From Calidifontibacter indicus (GTDB lineage: Bacteria > Actinomycetota > Actinomycetes > Actinomycetales > Dermatophilaceae), in contig NZ_QTUA01000001.1 of NCBI RefSeq assembly GCF_003386865.1, positions 2,170,001-2,234,000 of the forward strand: DNA of 64,000 nt, given 5' to 3'. This document shows positions 30,451 through 40,787 of the stretch, one piece after another; the first letter of the stretch is position 1; every line of letters starts with the position of its first letter. Below the pieces are notes generated by a model. That model made no database searches, was not told the origin of the DNA, and saw only the letters and a program-made list of their open reading frames with translations. Position numbers and translations under genes: made by a program.

Positions 30451-31647
30451 ATGAGCACCATCAACCGCACCACTCGCCGCACCGTTCGGATCAGCCGTGC
30501 CGCGGCGGCCTGTGCCGCGCTCGCCGTCGGCGCCTCGGCCGTGATCGGCACGGCACCGGCGAAGGCAACGCCCGCGACGGCGGCGACCGCCTGCACCGCA
30601 GCCAGACTCTCGGTCGGCACCACGCTGGAGGTGAAGATCGGGCAGATGTTCATGGTGGGCACCCCTGCCACCGGGGCGAGTTCGACCCTGCTGAACCAGA
30701 TGGCGACCTATCACGTCGGCAACGTGTTCCTGTCCGGCCGCAGCTACGGCGGGGTGGGACAGGTCGCCCAGGTGACGTCCGCGATCCGGGCGCGGGCGAC
30801 CGCGGCAAACACCCAGAGCATCCGGCCGTTCATCGCGACCGATCAGGAGGGCGGCAACGTCCAGGTCCTCCAAGGGGCGGGTTTCAGCACCATCCCCACC
30901 GCGTTGTCGCAGGGTTCGAACCCCAACCTGTACGCCGCCTCGCAGGGCTGGGCGCAACAGCTGAAGTCGGCCGGGGTGAACATGAACCTCGCGCCCGTGG
31001 CCGACACCGTGCCCGCGTCGCTGGGGCGCAACAACCCGCCGATCGGCTATTGGTACCGCGAGTACGGCTACACGCCATCGCTGGTGAGCGTGCGCTCCAA
31101 CGCGTTCAGTTGGGGCATGCGCACGATGGGTGTCGCCTCCACCGCGAAGCACTTCCCGGGGCTCGGTCTGGTGCGGGCCAACACCGACAACACCGCAAAC
31201 GTCCACGATACGCAGACGGCGACGACCGGCACGTACTCCAGCTACCTCGACCCGTTCCGCCTCGCGGCCAGTCAGGGCACGCCGTTCATGATGATGAGTT
31301 CGGCGATCTACGACCGCATCGATCCGCTGCGGCCTGCGGTCTTCTCGCCCGGCATCATCCAGAACGTGCTGCGCGGCCAGATCGGGTTCGGCGGCGTCGT
31401 CATCAGTGACGACCTCGGGGTAGCGGCCGCCGTCACGCCCTGGTCGTACGGGTACCGCGCCTATTACGCCGTGAACGCGGGTGTGCAAATGCTCCTGACC
31501 GTCACCCCGAACGCCGTCCCGGCGATGTACCAGGCCGTGCTGGAGCACGCTCGCACCGACGCGTCGTTCCGGAACAAGGTCAATGTCGCCGCGCTGCACA
31601 TCTACCGGGCCAAGCAGGCGTACGGACTGTTGCCGCCGACCTGCTGA
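30451..31647 (+). CDS. Secreted glycoside hydrolase family 3 protein (NagZ-like)
   Basis: 398 residues from ATG 30451 (the frame is open further upstream, but the signal peptide begins here). N-terminal signal peptide with an RR-rich start and AAAACAALAVGASAVIGTAPAKA region, so exported. The GH3 domain has FMVGTPATGA, FIATDQEGGNVQVL, the substrate-binding STAKHFPGLGLV motif and the nucleophile Asp in GVVISDDLGV. NagZ-type enzymes remove N-acetylglucosamine from cell-wall fragments. The D-x-H loop that follows KHFPG in classical NagZ is divergent here (NTDNTANVHDTQ), so substrate is uncertain. Confidence 0.85.
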   Translation: MSTINRTTRRTVRISRAAAACAALAVGASAVIGTAPAKATPATAATACTAARLSVGTTLEVKIGQMFMVGTPATGASSTLLNQMATYHVGNVFLSGRSYGGVGQVAQVTSAIRARATAANTQSIRPFIATDQEGGNVQVLQGAGFSTIPTALSQGSNPNLYAASQGWAQQLKSAGVNMNLAPVADTVPASLGRNNPPIGYWYREYGYTPSLVSVRSNAFSWGMRTMGVASTAKHFPGLGLVRANTDNTANVHDTQTATTGTYSSYLDPFRLAASQGTPFMMMSSAIYDRIDPLRPAVFSPGIIQNVLRGQIGFGGVVISDDLGVAAAVTPWSYGYRAYYAVNAGVQMLLTVTPNAVPAMYQAVLEHARTDASFRNKVNVAALHIYRAKQAYGLLPPTC

Positions 31648-31841
31648 TCGGCGGCGCCCGATGACCCCTGGGAAATGCTGTCGCCAACGACAAGTATTCG
31701 CGCGTTGTCTGCGGCTTGAGCAACGTTTGAAGTGAGTTGTAAGCTAACCCCAAATAGACTGACCGATATAGACAGGAAAAACGCGTAGGGCTAGGCGCAG
31801 CCGCCCGACTAGGAGCACTGGACGTACTTCCGTCTGGGAAC
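31648..31841. other. A+T-richer intergenic start of accessory patch
   Basis: About 190 bp with no gene. Base composition drops noticeably just after the GH3 gene (for example AACCCCAAATAGACTGACC and GATATAGACAGGAAAAACG), marking the left edge of the accessory patch. No clear hairpin or repeat was seen. Confidence 0.4.
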
Positions 31842-32654
31842 TCATTGGCCCGACCTAACGGAAGAGCTGGACGTCTCCAGGTCGTACTTCTTCCATGTGT
31901 CAAGTGCCGCGTAATTGGACGACGATACGGGCATCGAGTCACCCGTGGTGTCGAAATCTATCATTGGCTCGGCGATCGAGAAGCATAGAACTTCCCAGCG
32001 ACCCTTGCCCCAATGCATTACAATCTGGCGAGACTCCCAGAGCGCTTCTTGGTCGTCGTGGACCTTCCTTGGAATGGCATCTTCAATCGGCCCGACTTGC
32101 CGAAAAACGCCAATTCCAGTTCCGGCCGTGTAGGACGCCGTGTACCTTGTGCGTTTGTACTCCCACTGCATGGGTAACTTTAGGACGAATTTTACGATTG
32201 TCCTATTTCTCATTTGCCGAAATCCAGGTTCTGGAATACTAGCGCCCAGCTCGCTCCTGAGTGTCTTTTCATTCTCAAATCGTGCGGGTGCGTTTTCAAG
32301 GACGGCCAATATGGTCGACCCTGCCAATTCCATGCCCGACAGATTCGGCTGACCCAGAAGTTTGTCCAACTGTTGCTTAGAAAGTGCTGCAGTGTTCTGA
32401 GGGGGATTCAGTAAAAATGCTGCTCGGGTGTTCGCGGCCACTCGTGGGAGTTTGACGGTGCGCGGATCCGGGTTTGGACTGGTGCACGCTTGCGGATCGG
32501 CTGCGATCGCTGCCTTGCGAAGATCTACCTGCGAGATGCTGGATTGTTTTACTGAGGTTGACTGCCCGGGGTTGTGTGGTGTGGTTCCGCACGACGTCAT
32601 GAGAACGACTACGGCGGCTGCGCTGATGGTGGATGAGATGGGCGTGCGGATCAT
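31842..32654 (-). CDS. Putative lipoprotein (accessory patch)
   Basis: 270 residues, N-terminal signal peptide with lipobox (LMTSC), so predicted to be anchored on the outer face of the membrane. A linker of about 45 residues follows, then a globular part with LSKQQLDKLLGQPNLSGMELA, VKFVLKLPMQWEYKRTRYTASYTAGTG and WESRQIVMHWGKGRWEVLCFS. I recognise no family. Start ATG overlaps the preceding lipoprotein gene (ATGA, 4 nt). G+C is far lower than neighbours (some 60-base lines are near 42% by eye) and codon use is mixed, indicating transfer from another genome. Confidence 0.72.
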   Translation of the reverse strand: MIRTPISSTISAAAVVVLMTSCGTTPHNPGQSTSVKQSSISQVDLRKAAIAADPQACTSPNPDPRTVKLPRVAANTRAAFLLNPPQNTAALSKQQLDKLLGQPNLSGMELAGSTILAVLENAPARFENEKTLRSELGASIPEPGFRQMRNRTIVKFVLKLPMQWEYKRTRYTASYTAGTGIGVFRQVGPIEDAIPRKVHDDQEALWESRQIVMHWGKGRWEVLCFSIAEPMIDFDTTGDSMPVSSSNYAALDTWKKYDLETSSSSVRSGQ

Positions 32655-33301
32655 TTTTCAACCTCGGCGAGATGCCCCCATGGGGATGAGCTGTAGTTTT
32701 TCTTGGATGGCGCACGGCGCGTGGACTCTAGTACCCATTCGCCGCTCTGTGAGCGAGCCACAACTCCTCCGATAACCACAGGTGTCTGAGATCTTCCCGA
32801 GACTTGGGGAGTAAGTTTGGCTTCAAGCATGACGGCCTGCGGGGAGGACGTAGGTCCTGAGATTGCAAGTATGCGATATTCGCCAGCGGTGGCAACCAAG
32901 TCGTCCCACCCGGGTTCAGTGGCTTGCGCGATGTCCACTGGAGTGGACGCCGCGTCCGGGGAGGGGACGTCCCCATGCAATTGGTTAGCCCGGTCCTGGC
33001 GGTCGGTGGGCGCCGTTCTGACGTAGTCACGGAGTGCGGTGACGAAGAATTGCACGGCACCTTCCGGAGTTGCCGGAGCTGCGTAGTTGGCGGTTGTGCG
33101 GGACGCTTCGATCGTGACGGTCTTTGCTTCCGGAGACTTTTCCTTCTGGCCCGTTACTCGCTCTGGAGTAGGGGATGTCGTTGCGGCGACTGGCTTGGTG
33201 GTGGCCCCTGGGTTAGCGCCTGCGGAGTCGAGAGTTTGAGTGCCGCAGGCGGCCGTGGAGAAGGTTATGAGCGAGATTGCGAGGATGCTGGTGAGGCGCA
33301 T
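32651..33301 (-). CDS. Putative lipoprotein (accessory patch)
   Basis: 216 residues from ATG 33301 (MRLTSILA), chosen because it gives a clean signal peptide with lipobox STAAC; the open frame reaches 33358. A Thr/Pro-rich linker is followed by ATPEGAVQFFVTALRDYVRTAP and a beta-rich C-terminal part (YRILAISG, VMLEAKLTP, VVIGGVVARSQSGEWVLE). The layout resembles actinobacterial lipoproteins with NTF2-like domains such as DUF6318, but the match is too weak to name. Overlaps the next lipoprotein gene by 4 nt, so the two probably act together. Confidence 0.7.
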   Translation of the reverse strand: MRLTSILAISLITFSTAACGTQTLDSAGANPGATTKPVAATTSPTPERVTGQKEKSPEAKTVTIEASRTTANYAAPATPEGAVQFFVTALRDYVRTAPTDRQDRANQLHGDVPSPDAASTPVDIAQATEPGWDDLVATAGEYRILAISGPTSSPQAVMLEAKLTPQVSGRSQTPVVIGGVVARSQSGEWVLESTRRAPSKKNYSSSPWGHLAEVEK

Positions 33302-33421
33302 GACGTGTCGGTCCGATCCTGAGGCGGGCGATCTTGCTGAAAGTGAGATTTCTCTCACAGGTTCCGCTCAGGTTAACGGTGTGAGGCAGGGCTGCTGGTG
33401 GTCTGCGTGCCAACGATTTTT

Positions 33422-33436
33422 GGCTCATCACAAACC
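33422..33436. repeat. Likely ISL3-type terminal inverted repeat (one end)
   Basis: GGCTCATCACAAACC lies directly beside the transposase remnant stop (33428-33430) and resembles the GGCTCTTCAC-type ends of ISL3-family elements. It follows an AT-rich stretch (GATTTTT), the kind of target these elements choose. The opposite end was not found. Confidence 0.5.
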
Positions 33437-33601
33437 AGGGTGTAGCTGAGGTCTGAAGCCGCCGGTTTCGAGGAGGGATCGGGCGATGTAGTGGGCGAGG
33501 TGGCGTAAGCCGAGGGCCGACCCGCGTAGGTGCTCGAGGCGACCATTGATCGCCTCCGTTGGTCCGTTGCTGGTGCCAGGCCGGTCGAAGTAGGACAGGA
33601 G
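33428..33601 (-). pseudogene. ISL3-family transposase, C-terminal remnant
   Basis: The last 57 codons read like the conserved C-terminus of ISL3/IS1096-type DDE transposases: YFDRPGTSNGPTEAINGRLE, then HLRGSALG, YIARSLLETGGFRPQLHP and a stop. The frame stays open upstream but the sequence no longer resembles transposase beyond about 33601, and no catalytic DDE residues are encoded, so only the 3' end of the element survives. It sits between the foreign lipoprotein genes and sufR, at the right side of the accessory patch. Confidence 0.8.
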
Positions 33602-34093
33602 GGGATGACCAGTGGATGGGTTGGAACTCGAGCGCATCGGGGGCGCTGTTGGCGAGCTGCGCCGTTTTAGGGTGAGTCGCATGTCCGGGGTCAAGGAACA
33701 GGGCGCGATCGCGCGCGCTGGTCGGCCGTGCGATGAATCAGGCCGACCACGCACTGCTGCGAGGCACGAACATCGCCCTGCGGTGCTGGGAGATCCGCAA
33801 CGAGCTGGGGGCCTTCGGTGTCGGCGGGCAGCGTGGCCGTTGGGTGCCCCTACCTGCGGATTCGCCGCCGGACCAGGCCCCCCTCGATTCGACTGCGGCC
33901 GCTCACCATACGTCGGGCGAGATGGTCGCGATGGTCCGGGCTCGGGACGTGCATGCTCACAACCTCCCGAGCACGCGAGCCTTGGGACAGGGCACCTCAA
34001 CCGACGCATCGGCGGTGCCGGCTGTCCTCGGCATGCAGGCCGAGGCGCCCTCGCGCCGGGTTAGGTCCACCTGAGTTTCATCTGCTTCCGAAT
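33602..34093. other. Degenerate region between transposase remnant and sufR
   Basis: About 490 bp of normal G+C with overlapping open frames on both strands. The best is a plus-strand frame at 33733-34074 (113 residues, with LRCWEIRNELGAFGVGGQRG and RARDVHAHNLPSTRALGQG), preceded by no clear ribosome site. I recognise no family. It could be a truncated gene carried with the IS, or chance open frame. Not called as a gene. Confidence 0.35.
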
Positions 34094-34110
34094 AACGTCA
34101 TACTGGTGTT
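34094..34110 (+). promoter_or_regulatory. Candidate SufR operator/-10 overlapping sufR start
   Basis: An imperfect dyad AAC-N2-CA-N3-TG-N2-GTT ends directly at the sufR GTG (34111) and overlaps CATACT (34099-34104), a plausible -10 box for a leaderless transcript. SufR-type repressors autoregulate suf operons in cyanobacteria and actinobacteria; the exact site here is inferred. Confidence 0.5.
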
Positions 34111-34836
34111 GTGTTTATCGCTGACCGCGCTGTGCCTGCAGCCGACCGTGCCGAGTCCGGCACGCGTCGCCGGGTGCTCACGCTGGTCAGCGAGCGTGGC
34201 CCGATCACCGCTGCGCAGGTGGCCGAGATCCTCGGCCTGACCACCGCCGGCGTACGCCGCCACCTCGACGTGCTCGCCGAGGAAGGCGCGGTCGCCGAGA
34301 GCGAGCACACGCTCGCCGAGGCCCGCAAGCGTGGCCGTCCGGCCCGTGCCTACGTGCTCACCGACCAGGGGCACAAGAACCTGCGCGGCGACTACGACGA
34401 ACTCGCCACCTCGGTGCTGCGCTTCCTGCGCGACACCCAGGGCGAGGACGCCGTCGGTGCGTTCGCCAAGGCTCAGGCGACCGCGCTGGCCGAGCGGGTG
34501 CGTGCCGCGGTCGAGGCCGCCGGCGACGACCCCGAGGCACGCAGCGCCGCTCTCGCCGACGCCCTGCGCGACGAGGGTTATGCCGCGTCCGCCCGGCCGG
34601 TCGGGAAGGGAACCCCGCTCGCCGGCGTTCAACTGTGCCAGGGCCACTGCCCGGTGCAGCACGTCGCCGCGGAGTTCCCGCAGTTCTGCGAGGCCGAGGC
34701 CGAGGCGTTCTCCGGTCTGCTCGGCGTGCACGTGCAGCGGCTCGCGTCGCTCGCCCACGGCGACCACGTCTGCACCACCTTCGTACCTACCCACCAACTT
34801 GCCCACACGTCGCACGAAAGAAGGGATCCGCGATGA
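34111..34836 (+). CDS. sufR: Iron-sulfur cluster-sensing repressor SufR
   Basis: 241 residues with an N-terminal winged helix-turn-helix ([37 protein letters not shown], about 20-57) and a C-terminal Fe-S sensor region with Cys176 and Cys180 in LCQGHC, Cys193 in QFCEAE and Cys221 in HVCTTF. SufR holds a cluster when Fe-S supply is adequate and then represses the suf operon. Start GTG 34111; no Shine-Dalgarno, but a -10-like CATACT lies just upstream. The stop overlaps sufB (ATGA), so the repressor is the first gene of the operon it controls. Confidence 0.93.
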   Translation: MFIADRAVPAADRAESGTRRRVLTLVSERGPITAAQVAEILGLTTAGVRRHLDVLAEEGAVAESEHTLAEARKRGRPARAYVLTDQGHKNLRGDYDELATSVLRFLRDTQGEDAVGAFAKAQATALAERVRAAVEAAGDDPEARSAALADALRDEGYAASARPVGKGTPLAGVQLCQGHCPVQHVAAEFPQFCEAEAEAFSGLLGVHVQRLASLAHGDHVCTTFVPTHQLAHTSHERRDPR

Positions 34837-36251
34837 GCACCATCGAAGAGCTCAACCCGGGACTGAAGGACATCGGTCGTTACGAGTACGGCTGGGCCGA
34901 CCGTGACGACGCCGGCGCGAGCGCGCGCCGTGGTCTCAACGACGACGTCGTCGCCGACATCTCCGACCGCAAGGACGAGCCGGCCTGGATGAAGGAGCGC
35001 CGACTCAAGGCGCTGAAGTTGTTCGACAAGAAGCCCATGCCGCAGTGGGGCAGCGACCTCACCGGCATCGACTTCCAGAACATCAAGTACTTCGTGAAGT
35101 CGACCGAGAAGCAGGCGACCACCTGGGACGAACTGCCCGAGGACATCAAGAACACCTACGACAAGCTCGGCATCCCGGAGGCGGAGAAGCAGCGCCTGGT
35201 CGCAGGTGTCGCCGCGCAGTACGAGTCCGAGGTCGTCTACCACCAGATCCGCGAAGACCTGGAGGAGAAGGGTGTCATCTTCGTCGACACCGACACCGGT
35301 CTGCGCGAGCACGAGGAACTCTTCAAGGAGTACTTCGGTTCGGTGATCCCGAGCGGTGACAACAAGTTCGCCGCGCTCAACACCGCGGTGTGGTCGGGCG
35401 GCTCGTTCATCTACGTGCCCAAGGGCGTCCACGTCGACATCCCGCTGCAGGCCTACTTCCGGATCAACACCGAGAACATGGGCCAGTTCGAGCGCACGCT
35501 GATCATCGCCGACGAGGACTCGTACGTGCACTACGTCGAGGGCTGCACCGCGCCGATCTACAAGTCCGACTCGCTGCACTCCGCGGTCGTCGAGATCATC
35601 GTGAAGAAGAACGCCCGCGTCCGCTACACGACGATCCAGAACTGGTCGAACAACGTGTACAACCTGGTCACCAAGCGCGCCACCTGCGACGAGGGCGCGA
35701 CCATGGAGTGGATCGACGGCAACATCGGTTCGAAGGTCACCATGAAGTACCCGGCGGTCTTCCTGCTCGGCGAGCACGCCAAGGGCGAGACCCTGTCGAT
35801 CGCGTTCGCCGGCGAGGGCCAGCACCAGGACGCCGGTTCGAAGATGGTGCACGCCGCGCCGAACACCTCCTCGACGATCGTGTCGAAGTCGGTGGCCCGT
35901 GGCGGTGGCCGCACCTCCTACCGCGGTCTCGTGCAGATCCTCGAGGGCGCCAGCGGTTCCAAGTCGAGCGTGGTCTGCGACGCGCTGCTGGTCGACCAGA
36001 TCAGCCGCAGCGACACCTACCCGTACGTCGACGTCCGCGAGGACGACGTGCAGATGGGCCACGAGGCCACGGTGTCCAAGGTCAGCGAAGACCAGATGTT
36101 CTACCTGATGAGCCGCGGTCTGACCGAGGAGGAAGCCATGGCGATGATCGTGCGCGGCTTCGTCGAGCCGATCGCCCGCGAGCTCCCGATGGAGTACGCC
36201 CTCGAGCTCAACCGCCTCATCGAGCTGCAGATGGAAGGCGCGGTGGGCTGA
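34833..36251 (+). CDS. sufB: Fe-S cluster assembly scaffold protein SufB
   Basis: 472 residues from ATG 34833, which overlaps the sufR stop. SufB is the main scaffold subunit of the SufBC2D complex on which clusters are assembled. Conserved stretches [54 protein letters not shown] and the C-terminal [21 protein letters not shown] are present. No intein is inserted, unlike the M. tuberculosis homologue. sufD begins 56 bp downstream with its own AAGGAG site. Confidence 0.97.
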   Translation: MSTIEELNPGLKDIGRYEYGWADRDDAGASARRGLNDDVVADISDRKDEPAWMKERRLKALKLFDKKPMPQWGSDLTGIDFQNIKYFVKSTEKQATTWDELPEDIKNTYDKLGIPEAEKQRLVAGVAAQYESEVVYHQIREDLEEKGVIFVDTDTGLREHEELFKEYFGSVIPSGDNKFAALNTAVWSGGSFIYVPKGVHVDIPLQAYFRINTENMGQFERTLIIADEDSYVHYVEGCTAPIYKSDSLHSAVVEIIVKKNARVRYTTIQNWSNNVYNLVTKRATCDEGATMEWIDGNIGSKVTMKYPAVFLLGEHAKGETLSIAFAGEGQHQDAGSKMVHAAPNTSSTIVSKSVARGGGRTSYRGLVQILEGASGSKSSVVCDALLVDQISRSDTYPYVDVREDDVQMGHEATVSKVSEDQMFYLMSRGLTEEEAMAMIVRGFVEPIARELPMEYALELNRLIELQMEGAVG

Positions 36252-36307
36252 CGCCCTTTTCGCGCACCCCATCGAATCCAGTTCTGCAAGAAGGAGATCC
36301 AACTTTC

Positions 36308-37492
36308 ATGACGCTCATCACTCCGGAGCGCAACCTGGCCGAGGGTCACACCGACTCCGCCGCGGCGTTCGTGCCCGACCAGTCCCGCGCCGAGCGCAAG
36401 ACGTCGTTCGACGTCGCCGACTTCCCGGTGCCGCACGGCCGCGAGGAGGAGTGGCGCTTCACCCCGGTCGACAAGCTCACCGCGCTGCTGTCGGACAAGC
36501 CGTCCGACGACAACGCCGTCACCCGTGAGGTCGTGGCGCCCGAGAAGGTCGAGGTCGGCACGCTGGCCATCGGCCAGGCACCGCGTGGCACCGTCCTGGT
36601 GCCCGGCGACCGCGCCGCGGTCATGGCATCGGCCAACGCCGCCGACGCGCTGCACCTGAAGATCGCCAAGGACGCCGAACTCACCGAGCCGGTGCGGGTC
36701 GACCTGCGTGGCAACGGCGCGGGCAAGCGCTACAACGGCCACCTGGTCATCGAGGCGGGCACGCACAGCAAGGCCGTCGTGCTCGTCGAGCACACCGGAA
36801 GCGCCGATGTCACCGCCAACGTCGAGGTGCTCGTCGGTGACGGTGCGCAGTTGACGGTCGTCACCATCCAGCGCTGGGCCGACGACGCCAACCACCTCGC
36901 GCAGACCGATGCGCAGGTCGGCCGCGACGCCACCTACAAGCACATCGCCGTGACCCTCGGTGGCTCGGTGGTGCGGCTCAACAGCAACGTGAAGTACGCC
37001 GGCCCGGGTGGCGACGCCACGATGCTCGGTGTCTACTTCGCCGACTCCGGTCAGCACCTCGAGCACCGCTCGTTCGTCGACCACAACACGCCGCGCTGCC
37101 AGTCGCTGGTCACCTACAAGGGGGCCCTTCAGGGCGACACCGCCCACACCGTGTGGGTCGGTGACGTGCTGATCCGCGCCGAGGCCGAGGGCATCGAGAC
37201 CTACGAGCTCAACCGCAACCTGGTGCTCACTGACGGTGCCCGCGCCGACTCGGTGCCGAACCTCGAGATCGAGACCGGCGACATCGAGGGTGCGGGTCAC
37301 GCCTCCTCGACCGGCCGGTTCGACGACGAGCAGTTGTTCTACCTGCAGGCCCGCGGCATTCCCGAGGCCGACGCCCGTCGCCTGGTGGTGCGCGGCTTCT
37401 TCGCCGACATCATCGCCAAGATCGGCCTGCCCGAGGTGGTCGACTCCCTCATGGAGGCGATCGAGACCGAGCTGGCGGCGACCGGCCAGTGA
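36308..37492 (+). CDS. sufD: Fe-S cluster assembly protein SufD
   Basis: 394 residues from ATG 36308; AAGGAG lies at 36291-36296. The frame is open far upstream, but that part is only a shadow of sufB. SufD pairs with SufB and SufC in the scaffold complex. Seen are the N-terminal FPVPHGREEEWRFTPVDKL motif, the beta-helix core and the end LQARGIPEADARRLVVRGFFADII, which parallels SufB. The stop overlaps the next gene, a Rieske-type ferredoxin (GTGA). Confidence 0.95.
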   Translation: MTLITPERNLAEGHTDSAAAFVPDQSRAERKTSFDVADFPVPHGREEEWRFTPVDKLTALLSDKPSDDNAVTREVVAPEKVEVGTLAIGQAPRGTVLVPGDRAAVMASANAADALHLKIAKDAELTEPVRVDLRGNGAGKRYNGHLVIEAGTHSKAVVLVEHTGSADVTANVEVLVGDGAQLTVVTIQRWADDANHLAQTDAQVGRDATYKHIAVTLGGSVVRLNSNVKYAGPGGDATMLGVYFADSGQHLEHRSFVDHNTPRCQSLVTYKGALQGDTAHTVWVGDVLIRAEAEGIETYELNRNLVLTDGARADSVPNLEIETGDIEGAGHASSTGRFDDEQLFYLQARGIPEADARRLVVRGFFADIIAKIGLPEVVDSLMEAIETELAATGQ

Positions 37493-37809
37493 GCGACTTC
37501 GTCCGGGTGTGCACGACCGACCAGTTGCCCGAGGTCGGCGCTGTGGTGGCCGACTTCGACGGGCGCCGGGTCGCGATCGTGCGTGACAGCTATGGCGACG
37601 TCCACGCGATCGACGACACCTGCACCCACGCCAACGTCTCGCTCGCCGAGGGCGAGGTCGAGGGACGCACGCTGGAGTGCTGGCTGCACGGATCGCGTTT
37701 CGACCTCGTCAACGGCGAACCGACCGGCCTGCCGGCAACGGTGCCGGTGGCCGTGCACACCGTGAAGATCGAGGGCCCCGACGTCTACGTCGCCCTCACC
37801 AACGACTGA
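37489..37809 (+). CDS. Rieske-type [2Fe-2S] ferredoxin in suf operon
   Basis: A cytoplasmic protein of 106 residues made almost wholly of a Rieske domain: ligands C-x-H in DTCTHANVSL and C-x-x-H in ECWLHGSRFD, as in non-haem-iron oxygenase ferredoxin subunits. GTG start overlaps the sufD stop, and sufC follows after 30 bp. A Rieske ferredoxin between sufD and sufC is a regular actinobacterial feature; it may supply electrons during cluster assembly, an inference from position. Confidence 0.93.
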   Translation: MSDFVRVCTTDQLPEVGAVVADFDGRRVAIVRDSYGDVHAIDDTCTHANVSLAEGEVEGRTLECWLHGSRFDLVNGEPTGLPATVPVAVHTVKIEGPDVYVALTND

Positions 37810-37839
37810 TCAACTTCGTACCAAGGAAAGCGAACTGAC

Positions 37840-38598
37840 ATGACGACTCTCGAGATCAAGGATCTGCACGTCTCGGTCGAGACCGAGCAGGGTGAGAAGG
37901 AGATCCTGAAGGGTGTGAACCTGACCATCAAGTCGGGGGAGACCCACGCGATCATGGGCCCGAACGGCTCCGGCAAGTCGACCCTGGCCTACTCCATCGC
38001 GGGCCACCCGAAGTACACCGTCACCTCCGGTGAGGTGCTGCTGGACGGCGAGGACGTGCTGGCGATGTCGGTCGACGAGCGCGCTCGCGCCGGTCTGTTC
38101 CTGGCCATGCAGTACCCCGTCGAGGTTCCGGGCGTGACCGTCTCGAACTTCCTGCGCACCGCCAAGACCGCCGTCGACGGCGAGGCTCCGAAGCTGCGCA
38201 CCTGGGTCAAGGACGTCAAGGGCGCGATGGAGAACCTGCGCATGGACTCCGCCTTCGCCGACCGCAACGTCAACGAGGGCTTCTCCGGTGGTGAGAAGAA
38301 GCGCCACGAGATCCTGCAGATGGAGCTGCTCCAGCCGAAGATCGCCGTGCTCGACGAGACCGACTCCGGCCTCGACGTCGACGCGCTGCGCATCGTCTCC
38401 GAGGGCGTCAACCGCGCCAAGGAGAACACCGAGGTGGGCGTGCTGCTGATCACCCACTACACGCGCATCCTCAACTACATCAAGCCCGACTTCGTGCACG
38501 TGTTCGTCGACGGCAAGGTGGCCGAGGAGGGCGGCCCCGAGCTGGCCGACCGCCTCGAGGCCGAGGGCTACGACCGCTACGTGAGCGCGAAGGCCTGA
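37840..38598 (+). CDS. sufC: Fe-S cluster assembly ATPase SufC
   Basis: An ABC-type ATPase of 252 residues without membrane domain, powering the SufBCD scaffold. Walker A is [15 protein letters not shown] (near 35), signature [14 protein letters not shown], Walker [18 protein letters not shown] and switch His in [10 protein letters not shown]. The Q-loop region ([13 protein letters not shown]) is typical of SufC. Start ATG 37840 with AAGGAAAG about 8 nt upstream. sufS begins 3 nt after the stop. Confidence 0.98.
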   Translation: MTTLEIKDLHVSVETEQGEKEILKGVNLTIKSGETHAIMGPNGSGKSTLAYSIAGHPKYTVTSGEVLLDGEDVLAMSVDERARAGLFLAMQYPVEVPGVTVSNFLRTAKTAVDGEAPKLRTWVKDVKGAMENLRMDSAFADRNVNEGFSGGEKKRHEILQMELLQPKIAVLDETDSGLDVDALRIVSEGVNRAKENTEVGVLLITHYTRILNYIKPDFVHVFVDGKVAEEGGPELADRLEAEGYDRYVSAKA

Positions 38599-39905
<1,307 letters not shown>

Positions 39906-39906
<1 letters not shown>

Positions 39907-40391
39907 TGGACCTCTACCAGCAGCTCATCCTCGACCACTCCAAGCGTCCGCAGCACGCGGGCCTGCGTGAACCGTTCGAGGCCGAGACGCACCACGTCAA
40001 CACCTCGTGCGGCGACGAGATCACCCTTCGAGTTCACCTTGAAGGTGAAGGCTCGGACGCGAAGGTCGCCGATGTCTCCTACGACTCGATCGGGTGCTCG
40101 ATCTCGGTCGCGTCGGCGTCGATCCTCGCCGAGGAGGTCATCGGCTACTCCGTCGCGGAGAGCCTGGAGACCTTCGAGGCGATGCGGTCGATGCTGACCA
40201 GCCGCGGCCAGGACGCCGGTGACGAGGAGAAGATCGGCGACGGCGTCGCTCTCGCCGGGGTCTCGAAGTATCCGGCCCGGGTGAAGTGCGCGCTGCTTTC
40301 CTGGTCGGCCTACACCGACGCGCTGGCCCGCGCCGGCGCCGACATCTCGAGCATTTCGTCCCATAAAACAGCCCAGGGAGGCACCCAATGA
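39906..40391 (+). CDS. sufU: Zinc-dependent sulfurtransferase/scaffold SufU
   Basis: 161 residues from ATG 39906. Gram-positive-type SufU accepts sulfur from SufS through a zinc site. The expected ligands are visible: Cys and Asp in NTSCGDEITL, Cys in SIGCSISVASASIL and Cys in ARVKCALLSW. The N-terminal DLYQQLILDHSKRPQHAG is canonical. Starts within the sufS stop codon and its own stop overlaps sufT by 4 nt (ATGA). Confidence 0.96.
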
Positions 40392-40714
40392 GTGAGGTCC
40401 AGACCCCGCCCAACGTCGCCGACGTGGAGGAAGCCCTCCGCGATGTCGTCGACCCCGAGCTCGGGATCAACGTCGTCGACCTCGGCCTCGTCTACGGCAT
40501 CACCGTCGACTCCGACAACAACGCGGTCATCGACATGACGCTCACCTCGGCGGCCTGCCCGCTGACCGACGTCATCGAGGACCAGTGCGGTCAGGCTCTC
40601 GAAGGCCTCGTCGCGTCACACCGCATCAACTGGGTGTGGATGCCGCCGTGGGGCCCCGACAAGATCACCGACGACGGCCGCGAGCAGCTTCGCGCGCTCG
40701 GCTTCAACGTCTGA
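40388..40714 (+). CDS. sufT: MIP18/DUF59 Fe-S assembly factor SufT
   Basis: 108 residues of the MIP18/DUF59 family: VEEALRDVVDPELGINVVDLGLVYGI at the N-terminus and the TSAACPLTDVIEDQ motif with the conserved Cys. SufT-type proteins help mature Fe-S proteins, especially at high demand. Closes the sufR-B-D-Rieske-C-S-U-T operon; a UUCG-loop terminator lies 26 bp downstream. Confidence 0.95.
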   Translation: MSEVQTPPNVADVEEALRDVVDPELGINVVDLGLVYGITVDSDNNAVIDMTLTSAACPLTDVIEDQCGQALEGLVASHRINWVWMPPWGPDKITDDGREQLRALGFNV

Positions 40715-40739
40715 GCCGTCACGCCGGTGATTCGCCGCG

Positions 40740-40765
40740 GGCCCGAGGGATTCGTCCCTCGGGCC
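40740..40765 (+). terminator. UUCG-tetraloop terminator after suf operon
   Basis: An 11-bp perfect stem (GGCCCGAGGGA with TCCCTCGGGCC) closed by TTCG, a very stable tetraloop. It lies between the convergent sufT and YcaQ-like genes and can serve both. The T-run is weak, as usual in actinobacteria. Confidence 0.75.
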
Positions 40766-40787
40766 TGCTGCGTCTTCTGGCCTCGCT

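Noticed and set aside
33612-34064. 150-codon plus-strand frame over the transposase remnant
   Set aside because: Partly antisense to the ISL3 remnant region and without recognisable motif or ribosome site.
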